From Tissierella sp. MB52-C2 (GTDB lineage Bacteria > Bacillota > Clostridia > Tissierellales > Tissierellaceae), in contig NZ_CP133261.1 in NCBI RefSeq assembly GCF_030931715.1, positions 3,760,643 through 3,824,642 on the forward strand: a stretch of 64,000 bases of DNA. Reading direction: 5' to 3'. The notes under the pieces are model-generated. The model was not told the DNA's origin and searched no databases. It saw only the letters and a program-made list of their open reading frames with translations. Made by a program: the position numbers and the translations under genes. The stretch's first letter is position 1, and each line of letters begins with the position of its first letter. Below are positions 33,022 to 41,675 of this stretch, piece by piece.

Positions 33022-34395
33022 TTAAGAAGGTAAAGTTATTCTAGTATTGAATCCATGATTTTCAAGACTACTAAAAGTAACAGAACCTTGATGTAATTCA
33101 ATAATTTGTTTTACAATCAATAAACCTAATCCATGAGATTTTTCTGTTCTATTATTTTCTTTAATAGATTCTGCTACAGAAGAGTTTAGAGAATTTAATC
33201 TATCATTTGATACACCAACCCCGTTATCAGAAATATCAATAATAATTTCATTAGCATTTATAGTAATTTCTATTTGAATTTGGCATCCCCTTGGATTATG
33301 TTTCATAGAATTCAAAATAAGATTTCTAAAGGCCCGTTCCAATAACTTTGCGTCCCCATATATCATGGTAGAGGAGGAGAAACTATCTGAAACAAAGTCA
33401 AAGTTATATAAATCCTGATCTTCATAGTTCATATAGTACACAATAATCTCTCTTAGAATTTTTATGATAGAAATACTTTTTCTTTCCATGGGTATTAAAT
33501 TATATTCCAGTTCAGAAGCTAAATTTAAATTACTAACTAAGTCTTGAATCTGAGTACTATTAACTTGAATTAATCTAAGTTCTTTTCTTTCTTTTTCATT
33601 AAGATTTTTGCTTTGTGAAAGTCGATTTCCATATCCTATAATGAGAGATAAAGGTGTTCTTATATCGTGACTAATCCCAGCAATCCAATTCATTCTCATG
33701 GAATCTCTTTGTCGTAATTGTTTTGATGTTTTATTGATAGCAGTCTTAATATCCAATAAGTCGCCCTTTTCTTCTAGCTGTATTTTTTCTCCGCTTGAAA
33801 TCTCACATATGGCATTAGTAATAGGGTAGATGGATTTCAGTAATTTTCTTTTTGATACCATATATATAATAAAAACAATTATCAAATTAAAAATTAAATA
33901 ATATATAAGATTTCGAGGTAGATTTCGTAACAGCAGTAAAGGAAAAGCATTAATAGGTATCTTTCCGTAGCTATCTTTAGGATAACCTAATACTAAAAGT
34001 CCTTTGTCATTGACATAAGTAAAAACAGGATAATCCTTCAGATAGTATCTTGTAAATAAAGCAATGTCTTTTCTAGAATAATATGTGGGAATTTCCTCTG
34101 GTAAATCCTCACTCCAAATTACCGTACCTGTTTCATCATCAATGACCATGGCCCATATTTTATTTTCCCTAAGAATTACAAGACTTTCTTCATCTATGAT
34201 TATAGATGAGCCACTTTGATTAACCTGTTCAATCAATTGACTATTCAGTGTATTTGGAGCAATTATAGACTCATCTATTTTTACAGTTTGATACCCCAAG
34301 TATATAAATACTATTAGATTTATAATCAATAAAATAAATAAAGAAAAAAAGAAAGCAAGTAGATTCTTACGAATAAATCGTACTGTAGATTGCAT
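33022..34395 (-). CDS. Sensor histidine kinase
   Basis: About 457 residues. I prefer the ATG at 34395 (GGAAGG 8 bp upstream) to the TTG at 34416. Two membrane segments (about 15-40 and 165-190) flank an extracellular sensor of about 125 residues. Then a HAMP-like linker, the HisKA H-box 'WIAGISHDIRTPLSLIIGYG', N-box 'ILNSMKHNP', G1 'ISDNGVGV' and G2 'SHGLGLLIVKQII' follow. It overlaps the response-regulator gene. Together they face an ABC transporter of bacitracin/lantibiotic type across a 137-bp promoter region and most likely induce it. Confidence 0.92.
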   Translation of the reverse strand: MQSTVRFIRKNLLAFFFSLFILLIINLIVFIYLGYQTVKIDESIIAPNTLNSQLIEQVNQSGSSIIIDEESLVILRENKIWAMVIDDETGTVIWSEDLPEEIPTYYSRKDIALFTRYYLKDYPVFTYVNDKGLLVLGYPKDSYGKIPINAFPLLLLRNLPRNLIYYLIFNLIIVFIIYMVSKRKLLKSIYPITNAICEISSGEKIQLEEKGDLLDIKTAINKTSKQLRQRDSMRMNWIAGISHDIRTPLSLIIGYGNRLSQSKNLNEKERKELRLIQVNSTQIQDLVSNLNLASELEYNLIPMERKSISIIKILREIIVYYMNYEDQDLYNFDFVSDSFSSSTMIYGDAKLLERAFRNLILNSMKHNPRGCQIQIEITINANEIIIDISDNGVGVSNDRLNSLNSSVAESIKENNRTEKSHGLGLLIVKQIIELHQGSVTFSSLENHGFNTRITLPS

Positions 34396-34399
34396 GATT

Positions 34400-35107
34400 T
34401 TACCTTCCTTCCACAATTAATTTATATCCTAAACCCTTAATTGTAATTAGGGATTCAGGATAAGAAGGGTTTTTTTCGATTTTCTCACGAATCCTCCTAA
34501 TATGTGTCATTAGGGAGTTTTCATATCCATAATATGCATCGCCCCAGACAGATTGGCATAAGCCATCTATGGTAACAATACGGTTTGCATTTTGATATAA
34601 GGTCTGTAAAATAGAAAATTCTTTTGCAGTAAGAGCAAAGATTTCATCGTCTCTTATGATTTCTCCTCTATCAAATCGAATGGCTACATATTTTAAGTTT
34701 ATTATCTCTGCTTCTTCTCTGTAAGTTCTTCGAAGAACAGCCTGTAATCGAAGTATTAAGTCTTTTGGGAGAAAAGGTTTTGTAAGATAATCATCTGCAC
34801 CTAGCGAAAATCCGTGATACTGGTCATCCATAGCATCTTTTGCTGACAAAAATAGGACAGGAATATCTGATGATTTTCTAATTTTACTTAATAGCTGAAA
34901 ACCGTCTCCATCAGGTAACATAATATCTAAAATAATAGCATCAGGCTCAAATTCATAAAATTTATTTAAGGCTTCGTCCATTGTTTTTGCCTTTTTAATA
35001 TTGGAATATCCATCCTCATATAAAATAGTTTGAAGTAAATCTAATAATCCTTCTTCATCATCTACTAGAAGGATTTTTTTATTCTTTAGATAATCCAAAT
35101 TATTCAA
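34400..35107 (-). CDS. OmpR-family response regulator
   Basis: About 235 residues. The frame reaches a GTG at 35116, but this lies within the AGAGGTG ribosome-binding site, so the TTG at 35107 is the better start. The receiver domain has 'ILLVDDEEGLLDLL', phospho-acceptor Asp in 'DAIILDIMLPDGDG', and Lys in 'YLTKPFLP'. The C-terminal winged helix has 'LTAKEFSILQTLYQNANRIV' and 'GLGYKL'. It probably binds the 11-bp-periodic repeats upstream of the adjacent ABC operon. Confidence 0.93.
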   Translation of the reverse strand: MNNLDYLKNKKILLVDDEEGLLDLLQTILYEDGYSNIKKAKTMDEALNKFYEFEPDAIILDIMLPDGDGFQLLSKIRKSSDIPVLFLSAKDAMDDQYHGFSLGADDYLTKPFLPKDLILRLQAVLRRTYREEAEIINLKYVAIRFDRGEIIRDDEIFALTAKEFSILQTLYQNANRIVTIDGLCQSVWGDAYYGYENSLMTHIRRIREKIEKNPSYPESLITIKGLGYKLIVEGR

Positions 35108-35180
35108 TAATATCACCTCTAAGTAAAATTATATCATATATCATTTTATAAAAAGGAACTATTCATGGATTTAAGGTAAA

Positions 35181-35207
35181 TGTAAGGAGGATATAAGGAG
35201 AATGTAA
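35181..35207 (+). promoter_or_regulatory. Triple direct repeat, probable response-regulator site
   Basis: TGTAA (35181), TATAA (35192) and TGTAA (35203) are spaced at exact 11-bp intervals (N6 between), followed by a TATGCT -10-like element at 35219-35224. This matches the pattern of SpaR/NisR-type OmpR regulators, which bind helical-turn-spaced repeats replacing the -35 box. Confidence 0.6.
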
Positions 35208-35253
35208 AGATCTATTGATATGCTGTATATACAAGGAAAAGGAGTGATAATAA

Positions 35254-36159
35254 ATGAGCATAATGATACAAGTTAAAAAACTTAAAAAGGAGTATGGTAA
35301 AGAAACAGTTGTAGATATTAATTCTTTACAAGTAAAAGAAGGAGAAATATATGGATTTCTTGGTCCGAATGGTGCAGGAAAATCTACCACAATGAAAATG
35401 TTATTATCTATCGTGACGCCTACTGAGGGAGAAATTCAAGTCATGGGTAGAGAAATGAATGATAAGACTAGGGTACAAATCTTGCAGCAGACAGGCTCAT
35501 TAATCGAAGGACCTTCATATTATTCTCATTTGACAGGAATGGAAAATATGAAAATCATACAGGCATTAAAGGATGCACCTAGAAAAAATATAGATAAAGT
35601 TATTCGAATAGTCGGACTTGAGAATCATATGAATAAAAAAGTAAAAAACTATTCCCTAGGTATGAAACAAAGATTAGGAGTAGCTATGGCCATAATAAAT
35701 TTTCCCAAATTACTTATATTAGATGAGCCTACTAACGGGCTTGATCCTGCGGGAATGGAAGAAATGAGAGAATTGATTAAAAGTTTTCCTAAAGAATATG
35801 GAATTACTGTTATGGTATCCAGTCATATCTTAGATGAAATGGAGAAGATAGTAACTAATATTGGTATTATCAATAAGGGACATATGATTTTTGAAGGAAA
35901 TCTGGCTCAATTTAAGAGAAGTAGTAGTCCAAGCATCTATTTTAAGACTTCTAATCCACAAAAAACATTCTTTCTTCTACAAGGAGAAAATCCTAAGCTT
36001 GAAGAAACTGGAATATTATTAGCAGACTTATCCGATGGGAAAGTTTCACATTGTGCAAAGAAGATTATTGATGAAGGAATTGAGATATTTCGTATAGAGG
36101 AGAGAACGAAGTCTCTAGAAGAATTATTTATTCAATCAACAGGCAAAGGGACTTTATAA
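35254..36159 (+). CDS. ABC transporter ATPase, BcrA/lantibiotic-immunity type
   Basis: 301 residues, ATG after AAAGGAGTGATAATAA. Walker A 'GFLGPNGAGKSTTMKMLL', signature 'YSLGMKQRLGVAMAI', Walker B 'LLILDEPTNGLDPAGM', switch His in 'MVSSHILDEM'. The C-terminal extension is typical of BcrA-like peptide-resistance ATPases. Two permease genes follow at 17- and 10-bp gaps, giving an ABC operon that would pump or shield against a lipid-II-binding peptide such as bacitracin or a lantibiotic. Controlled by the divergent two-component system. Confidence 0.92.
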   Translation: MSIMIQVKKLKKEYGKETVVDINSLQVKEGEIYGFLGPNGAGKSTTMKMLLSIVTPTEGEIQVMGREMNDKTRVQILQQTGSLIEGPSYYSHLTGMENMKIIQALKDAPRKNIDKVIRIVGLENHMNKKVKNYSLGMKQRLGVAMAIINFPKLLILDEPTNGLDPAGMEEMRELIKSFPKEYGITVMVSSHILDEMEKIVTNIGIINKGHMIFEGNLAQFKRSSSPSIYFKTSNPQKTFFLLQGENPKLEETGILLADLSDGKVSHCAKKIIDEGIEIFRIEERTKSLEELFIQSTGKGTL

Positions 36160-36176
36160 GGAAAGGAGTTAATGTT

Positions 36177-36953
36177 ATGGAAAATAGAATAAAAAAGTTC
36201 CAAATAGAAAGTAAAAAATATCGCCATTTATATATTCCTATTATCTTCTTTTTATTTTTATGTATGGATATAGGTACTGTTCTTATGACAGCTTTAGATT
36301 CAAGATTTCAGTCTAAGATAAATTACCTGGAAAGCTACCCATGGTTACAGCTATTAAATAGTTATTTGATAGCAAAATTAATTTTTACACCAACATTGCT
36401 TTCTGTAGTCATAAGCAGGATGGTAGAAATAGAGAACACTGGTCACATGTGGAAGATGCTAAAGACTTCTGGGTGGACTGTTGAGGAAATTTTTAATATT
36501 AAATTTTTATCTATCTTTAAAAAATATACTGTATTCCAAATGTTAGAATGGATATTATTTCTTCAAGTAGGAAAAACAGTAGGGATTACCATACCAATTC
36601 CCACGGAAAGATTTATCATTACGCTATTATCTATTATGGCCATAAGCTTTGCTATTATGACTTTCCATTATTTTTTATCTATGGTTTGTGAAAATCAACT
36701 TATTAGCTTAGCTTTTGGAGTATGTGGCTCTTTAGCTGGAATCATAGGAACACTTTTACCTCTAAGTATTAGTAAGTTTATTCCTTATTCTTATTACGCT
36801 CATCTCCTAAGCACAGAATATGTTAGAATTGGAGAATCCCAGTGGATTCAAAAGGAAGTTCCTCTACGATTATATCCTCTCTTAGTTTCATTACTATTAG
36901 GTGGTTTTGTATTTTTGTGGAGTCGTAGAAAAATTAAAGGACTAGATATTTAG
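36177..36953 (+). CDS. ABC transporter permease (MutE/BcrB type)
   Basis: 258 residues, about six membrane segments, ATG after AAAGGAG. The architecture (short N-terminal cytosolic segment, 'WKMLKTSGWTVEEIFNIKFL' loop) resembles lantibiotic-immunity permeases of the ABC-2 class. It forms the first of two membrane subunits for the preceding ATPase. Confidence 0.8.
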   Translation: MENRIKKFQIESKKYRHLYIPIIFFLFLCMDIGTVLMTALDSRFQSKINYLESYPWLQLLNSYLIAKLIFTPTLLSVVISRMVEIENTGHMWKMLKTSGWTVEEIFNIKFLSIFKKYTVFQMLEWILFLQVGKTVGITIPIPTERFIITLLSIMAISFAIMTFHYFLSMVCENQLISLAFGVCGSLAGIIGTLLPLSISKFIPYSYYAHLLSTEYVRIGESQWIQKEVPLRLYPLLVSLLLGGFVFLWSRRKIKGLDI

Positions 36954-36963
36954 GAGGGATAAT

Positions 36964-37704
36964 ATGCTGGAGTTAATAAAAATAGAATTTATTAAAATGA
37001 GAAAATCAGGTATATGGATTCCAATAGTTTTTATACCGATGGTTTCCGTGTTGTTTGGCAGTGGAAACTACTATTTAAATAGAGAAATATTACAAAGTCA
37101 ATGGTATTCTTTATGGACGCAGGTTAGTCTATTCTATGGGTTGTTTTTTTATGCTATAACTATTGCAATTGCAGCTTCCTATAGTTGGAGAATGGAACAC
37201 AAGGATAACAATTGGAATAGAATTTTAGCCTTACCATACGATTATTCACAGCTTATTATTTCAAAACTTATCTCCATATCTATTGTTTCTTTATGTATTC
37301 AATTTACACTTTTAATATTTTATTACTTAGTAGGAGAATTTGTAATTCAATTTCAATTAGATTTCCCCATAGAAGTTCTTATCTGGGGAGTAGTTAGCTG
37401 GATCGTATCTATTTCAGTTTGTGCATTACAGTCTTTTATTTCCATGAGGATAAAATCCTTCTCTATTCCTGTAGGTATTTCTTTATGTCTATGTTTTATT
37501 GGGCTTGGATTTTATGCCTTTAAGGGACTAGGAGAGAATTTAACATATTTCTCACCGAATTCATTGTTGATAACTAGTATGCCATCCAATAAAGCAGAGA
37601 CATTTGAAGTATTAGAATATTTTAAGATGATAATATCAGGATTAGGATTTACCGTATTTTTTACCTTTTTATCAATAATGAGTATAAAAAAACAAAAAGT
37701 TTAA
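36964..37704 (+). CDS. ABC transporter permease (MutG/BcrC-position type)
   Basis: 246 residues, about six membrane segments. 'LIKIEFIKMRKSGIWIPIVF' at the N-terminus is typical of ABC-2 immunity permeases. It is the second membrane subunit of the ATPase-permease-permease operon; the pair is paralogous only distantly, as usual for MutE/MutG. Confidence 0.8.
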   Translation: MLELIKIEFIKMRKSGIWIPIVFIPMVSVLFGSGNYYLNREILQSQWYSLWTQVSLFYGLFFYAITIAIAASYSWRMEHKDNNWNRILALPYDYSQLIISKLISISIVSLCIQFTLLIFYYLVGEFVIQFQLDFPIEVLIWGVVSWIVSISVCALQSFISMRIKSFSIPVGISLCLCFIGLGFYAFKGLGENLTYFSPNSLLITSMPSNKAETFEVLEYFKMIISGLGFTVFFTFLSIMSIKKQKV

Positions 37705-37712
37705 GAAGAAAG

Positions 37713-37763
37713 AGGCTAAGTCCTTAGGTTAATTTTAATGACCTATAGACTTAGTCTATTTTT
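37713..37763 (+). terminator. Terminator of the immunity ABC operon
   Basis: AGGCTAAGTC (37713-37722) pairs with GACTTAGTCT (37748-37757), one G-U pair, with inner TAGGT/ACCTA, followed by ATTTTT. Confidence 0.7.
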
Positions 37764-37954
37764 ACCATAAGGTAGATTATACTATTACATATCAATTTCA
37801 ACTCATAAGTGAATTGCACAAATATTCAATTACTAGGTTATTGTAAAGAGAATTGATCCAATGTTATGATATAAATGTAGGAATTGAAAAATAAAAGATA
37901 TTTTAGGAGATATCCAAGATTGGTACTATAAACCTTTAATTTGGAGGGATTATT

Positions 37955-38779
37955 ATGGAAATAAGGGAAATAATAGGGCAGAATATTGCAAGATATAGAA
38001 AAGAGAGAGACCTTACACAAGAAGATTTGGCAATAGAATTAGGAATAAGTTTTAAGGCTATTTCAAAATGGGAGAGAGGAAATAGTTTGCCTGATATAAC
38101 ATTGGTTCCAGATATATCTAAGATATTGGGAATTAGCATAGATAGACTATTTGGATATAAGAACCAAGAAAATATAACGAGTATATATGAACAGAAATAC
38201 CAAACTGAAAATTATTATTGGGGACTAATTCCATCTAAGATGTGTTTTAATATCTTAGAGTTGATGCCTCCCATAAGACAATTAAAGGTGTTAGATATTG
38301 GATGTGGAGAGGGTAAAGATGCTGTTTTCTTTGCTAGAAATGGATATGATGTATCGGCTTTTGATATATCCACAGTAGGTTTAGAAAAATTGCAAAAACT
38401 ATGTGAAGAAATCAATACATCTGTAAATACTTTTAGAGCCGATATAAATGATTATAGAATAAAATCTAAATACGATATATTGTTTTCTAGTGGAGTGCTG
38501 CATTATATAAAGCCAGAATTAAGAAGGGAAATATTTCTTAATTATAAGGAAAACACTAACGAAGATGGTATACATGTGTTTAATGTTTTCGTAGATAAAC
38601 CTTTCATTGAAGCACCGCCAGAAAATGAGCCTAATGCATATCCGTGGATTTCTGGAGAATTACTCACATATTATCATGATTGGGAGATATTAAAGTTTGA
38701 AGAACAAACATTTGATTGTGAATCCTCGGGAATACCTCATAAACATACTATGAATATAATGATAGCAAAAAAAAGATAG
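37955..38779 (+). CDS. Fusion of XRE-type HTH and SAM-dependent methyltransferase
   Basis: 274 residues, ATG after TTGGAGG. Residues 1-70 form an XRE HTH ('ARYRKERDLTQEDLAIELGI', 'KAISKWERGNSLPD'). After a short linker, residues 95-274 form a class I methyltransferase with motif I 'VLDIGCGEGKDAVFFARNG', motif II 'AFDIST' and 'YDILFSSGVLHYI'. The methyltransferase part resembles TehB-type or small-molecule methylases. It may be a regulator that senses S-adenosylmethionine or an enzyme that controls its own expression. It stands alone between terminators. Confidence 0.85.
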   Translation: MEIREIIGQNIARYRKERDLTQEDLAIELGISFKAISKWERGNSLPDITLVPDISKILGISIDRLFGYKNQENITSIYEQKYQTENYYWGLIPSKMCFNILELMPPIRQLKVLDIGCGEGKDAVFFARNGYDVSAFDISTVGLEKLQKLCEEINTSVNTFRADINDYRIKSKYDILFSSGVLHYIKPELRREIFLNYKENTNEDGIHVFNVFVDKPFIEAPPENEPNAYPWISGELLTYYHDWEILKFEEQTFDCESSGIPHKHTMNIMIAKKR

Positions 38780-38783
38780 ATAT

Positions 38784-38826
38784 AAATAGATGATGTGGAT
38801 TCAATCTCCACATCATCTATTTTTTT
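38784..38826. terminator. Terminator after the HTH-methyltransferase gene
   Basis: 16-bp stem (38784-38799 with 38807-38822), loop TTCAATC, followed by TTTT. Confidence 0.9.
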
Positions 38827-38829
38827 ATA

Positions 38830-39342
38830 ACCAATAGGAAGGCTCTACGATAGAGTAATGAAAATACAATGCTTTAGGTAATGCATCAAGCTATATAAAT
38901 AATATAAATCCAAGAATATATGTTTTGTTAGTCTTAATAATGCTAACAATAGAAAAGAGATTATAATAAAAAATAGTAGGAAAGTTAGATAGAGTAAATT
39001 AGCTTGAATTTTTATTGAATTTTGTATTCATAATAATAGGGTTAGTAGGATATTCTAAAAGCAATATAGGTATAATGAATACATTTTTTAACTATAGAAA
39101 TTCTTTACAAGAACCAGCTGATGAGTAGTGATTGGCAGTATTGGCTTATGCCTAGGATTTAGATTATTATTGCTATTTCTTAACAAATGTTATAATATAG
39201 TGAAATGTACAAAATATAACATAGATTTTTCTAAAACCTCATTACAACCTTTTGCATAGCTGGATTTTAAATATTTGAATTAGAAAACCTAATATCATAG
39301 CAGAAGAAATAGCTCCATTATTATAATGGGAGGGATGTTGAA
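38830..39342 (+). other. Gene-free 0.5-kb stretch with decayed coding remnant
   Basis: No intact gene. Around 39010-39190 one plus-strand frame reads protein-like text ('VFIIIGLVGYSKSNIGIMNT', then 'FFNYRNSLQEPADE') interrupted by stops, suggesting an eroded membrane-protein gene that I cannot identify. The final about 50 bp carry the AT-rich leader and GGGAGGG site of the next gene. Confidence 0.4.
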
Positions 39343-41589
39343 TTGGAAAAAAAATTAAATAATATTTTTAAAGATATATTAAAAATAGTTTTTATAATAT
39401 GTGTAGTTTTAAGTATGACGACTTCTAAGGTAGTAGCTGTTTCTGATAATATCCAAAATAAAAAGGCAATTGTGTTGATAGTGGATGAAATTAGTTTAGT
39501 AGAAATCCTTAATAGTTATACTCCTAATATAGATACACTGTTGGAAAATGGTGCTATGGGGTTTATGAACATACGAGCAAAGTCAAGTTTATCTAATAGG
39601 GGCAGTACTTATCTTAGCTTAGGTATGGGTGTAAGAACTTCAGCGTCCAGTAGAGGTGGATTAGCCTTTCAGAGAGATCAAGAATATCCTTTAACACATA
39701 ATAGTATAGAAACGGAAGATATTGCTGTTAGTGATATTTATAAACTATATACAGGAAAGCAGCTTCCAGATGGTGAAGTTATAAATGTAAGCATTAGAGA
39801 TATAGAAAAAACTGCCTTAGATATTACACCTAATAATCAAGTTGGACTTCTAGGTAAAATAGCTAGGGAAGAAGGTATTATAACAGGAATCGTAGGAAAT
39901 AGTGACTTAAGTACACCTGCCAGAGAAGCTACTATGTTGGCTATGGATGAAAATGGAGCAATTCCTTTTGGTTATGTAGACTCTGATTTATTGATTTCTG
40001 ATGCAAGTGTTTTGGGAGGAGTCAAGTTAAATCAAGAAAGGCTATTAGAAGAAGTAGAAGATATTCTACCTTATGTAAATATGCTATTTATAGATTATGG
40101 AGATACTGTAAGGGTACAAAAAGCAAGTGGACCTATAATAGAAGATATTAGGAAAGAACAAAAAATTAAAGCTATTGAACGAGCTGATTCATTCCTTGGT
40201 CAAGTTATGAACAAAGTCGATCAAGAGAAAACCTTATTTATGATTATAACGCCTAACCCTTCACCAGAAATGGTTAGCCAAGGTAACTTCGGTTTAACTC
40301 CTATAGTTATGTCAGGACCCAATATTCAAAGGGGATTATTGACTTCAAATACAACTCGTAGGGAAGGATTAGTAACTAATTTTGATTTTAGCCCTACTCT
40401 CCTCAGCTTCTTTGGAATTACTGAATCTAGAGGTTTTATTGGAGAAACAATGAAAGTAGCAGCTAATGATAATCCAGCGGAAACTTTGCTTAAAAACCAA
40501 GAGCAAAATTTATATTTAAGGAAGTATCGCCGTTTTTTCCACAATGCTTTTATCATTTTAATAGGTATTACTTTAATCGGATTTTATTTGCCTAAGTTTA
40601 CAAAATGGAAAGGGCTACCAGGTAGGATACTTAACTATCTAAGTTTAACAGTAATGATTGTTCCTTTAATGATGATGACGGTTTCATTGATTGGATATAA
40701 ATCTATAACCTTTGATCTCATTTATGTATTTGGAGGTGCCTTCATTATATCCTATGTTTTAAATAAGATTTTTAATCAGAAATTATTGATCATGGCCATA
40801 GTAGCATTGTTAACCAGCGGGTTGTTATTGACAGATGTTTTCGTTTTGCAAAAGCTGATGATTATTTCTCCATTGGGATCTGATGCAATTGCAGGAGGAA
40901 GGTTTTATGGTATAGGTAATGATTACATGGGTATATTGCTAGGCTCTACTTTATTAGGATTTTTTTCGCTATTTCATCTATATAAAACGAAAAAGTCCGT
41001 TATGGTAGTATCTATGATTACTTATATGCTTTTAGCCATAGTAGGTCTTAGCCCTTTTTTTGGAGCTAATATGGGTGGAACATTATCTGCCATGTTATCG
41101 ACTTTATTGATTTTACTAGTTATCTTTGATAGAAAACTTTCCTTTAAAAAGATAGCTATTATAGGTGTTGGAGTTGTTTTAGGGATATTATTGGTAGCCA
41201 GATTAGATACTTTGTTTAACCCAAATCCTAGCCATGCAGGAAAGGCATTGGAATCCTTAATGGTAGGTGGTTGGAATAAGTTTTTTGAAATAATTGGTTC
41301 AAAATTAAAGCAAGTTCTTTGGAATTTAGTTAATTCGCCATGGAATATTATTTTATTCTCACAATTGATTTTAGGGATTTTGTTATATAGATATAAAGGT
41401 AAAATTTTAATGGAAGTACGTGAAAACTTTTGGAACTTATATAAGGGATTTACTATAATTCTGTTTTGTGGGGTAGCGGTTTTTTTATTTAATGATACAG
41501 GAACCATAGCAGCAGCTTTGGAATTGAGCTATTTATTTATACCTTTAGGAGTGGTGCTAAATAACATAGACAGAGCAGAGATATTATAA
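39343..41589 (+). CDS. Membrane protein with extracytoplasmic alkaline-phosphatase-like domain
   Basis: 748 residues, TTG start after GGGAGGGATG. One N-terminal hydrophobic signal/anchor (about 12-35) is followed by an about 370-residue extracytoplasmic domain beginning 'KAIVLIVDEISLVEILNSYT' and later 'MLFIDYGDTV' and 'FGLTPIVMSGPNI', reminiscent of alkaline-phosphatase/sulfatase-superfamily folds. The C-terminal half has about nine membrane segments. The classic metal-binding set cannot be verified by eye. It lies 86 bp before an LCP ligase gene, so a role in cell-wall polymer or lipid-carrier handling is plausible. Confidence 0.65.
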   Translation: MEKKLNNIFKDILKIVFIICVVLSMTTSKVVAVSDNIQNKKAIVLIVDEISLVEILNSYTPNIDTLLENGAMGFMNIRAKSSLSNRGSTYLSLGMGVRTSASSRGGLAFQRDQEYPLTHNSIETEDIAVSDIYKLYTGKQLPDGEVINVSIRDIEKTALDITPNNQVGLLGKIAREEGIITGIVGNSDLSTPAREATMLAMDENGAIPFGYVDSDLLISDASVLGGVKLNQERLLEEVEDILPYVNMLFIDYGDTVRVQKASGPIIEDIRKEQKIKAIERADSFLGQVMNKVDQEKTLFMIITPNPSPEMVSQGNFGLTPIVMSGPNIQRGLLTSNTTRREGLVTNFDFSPTLLSFFGITESRGFIGETMKVAANDNPAETLLKNQEQNLYLRKYRRFFHNAFIILIGITLIGFYLPKFTKWKGLPGRILNYLSLTVMIVPLMMMTVSLIGYKSITFDLIYVFGGAFIISYVLNKIFNQKLLIMAIVALLTSGLLLTDVFVLQKLMIISPLGSDAIAGGRFYGIGNDYMGILLGSTLLGFFSLFHLYKTKKSVMVVSMITYMLLAIVGLSPFFGANMGGTLSAMLSTLLILLVIFDRKLSFKKIAIIGVGVVLGILLVARLDTLFNPNPSHAGKALESLMVGGWNKFFEIIGSKLKQVLWNLVNSPWNIILFSQLILGILLYRYKGKILMEVRENFWNLYKGFTIILFCGVAVFLFNDTGTIAAALELSYLFIPLGVVLNNIDRAEIL

Positions 41590-41675
41590 TATGGAGAAGT
41601 ATAAAAAGACATAATTCACATTTCACACTAAATTGTATGTATCAAAATCCATGTTCCAAAAGGAGGTTTATACCA

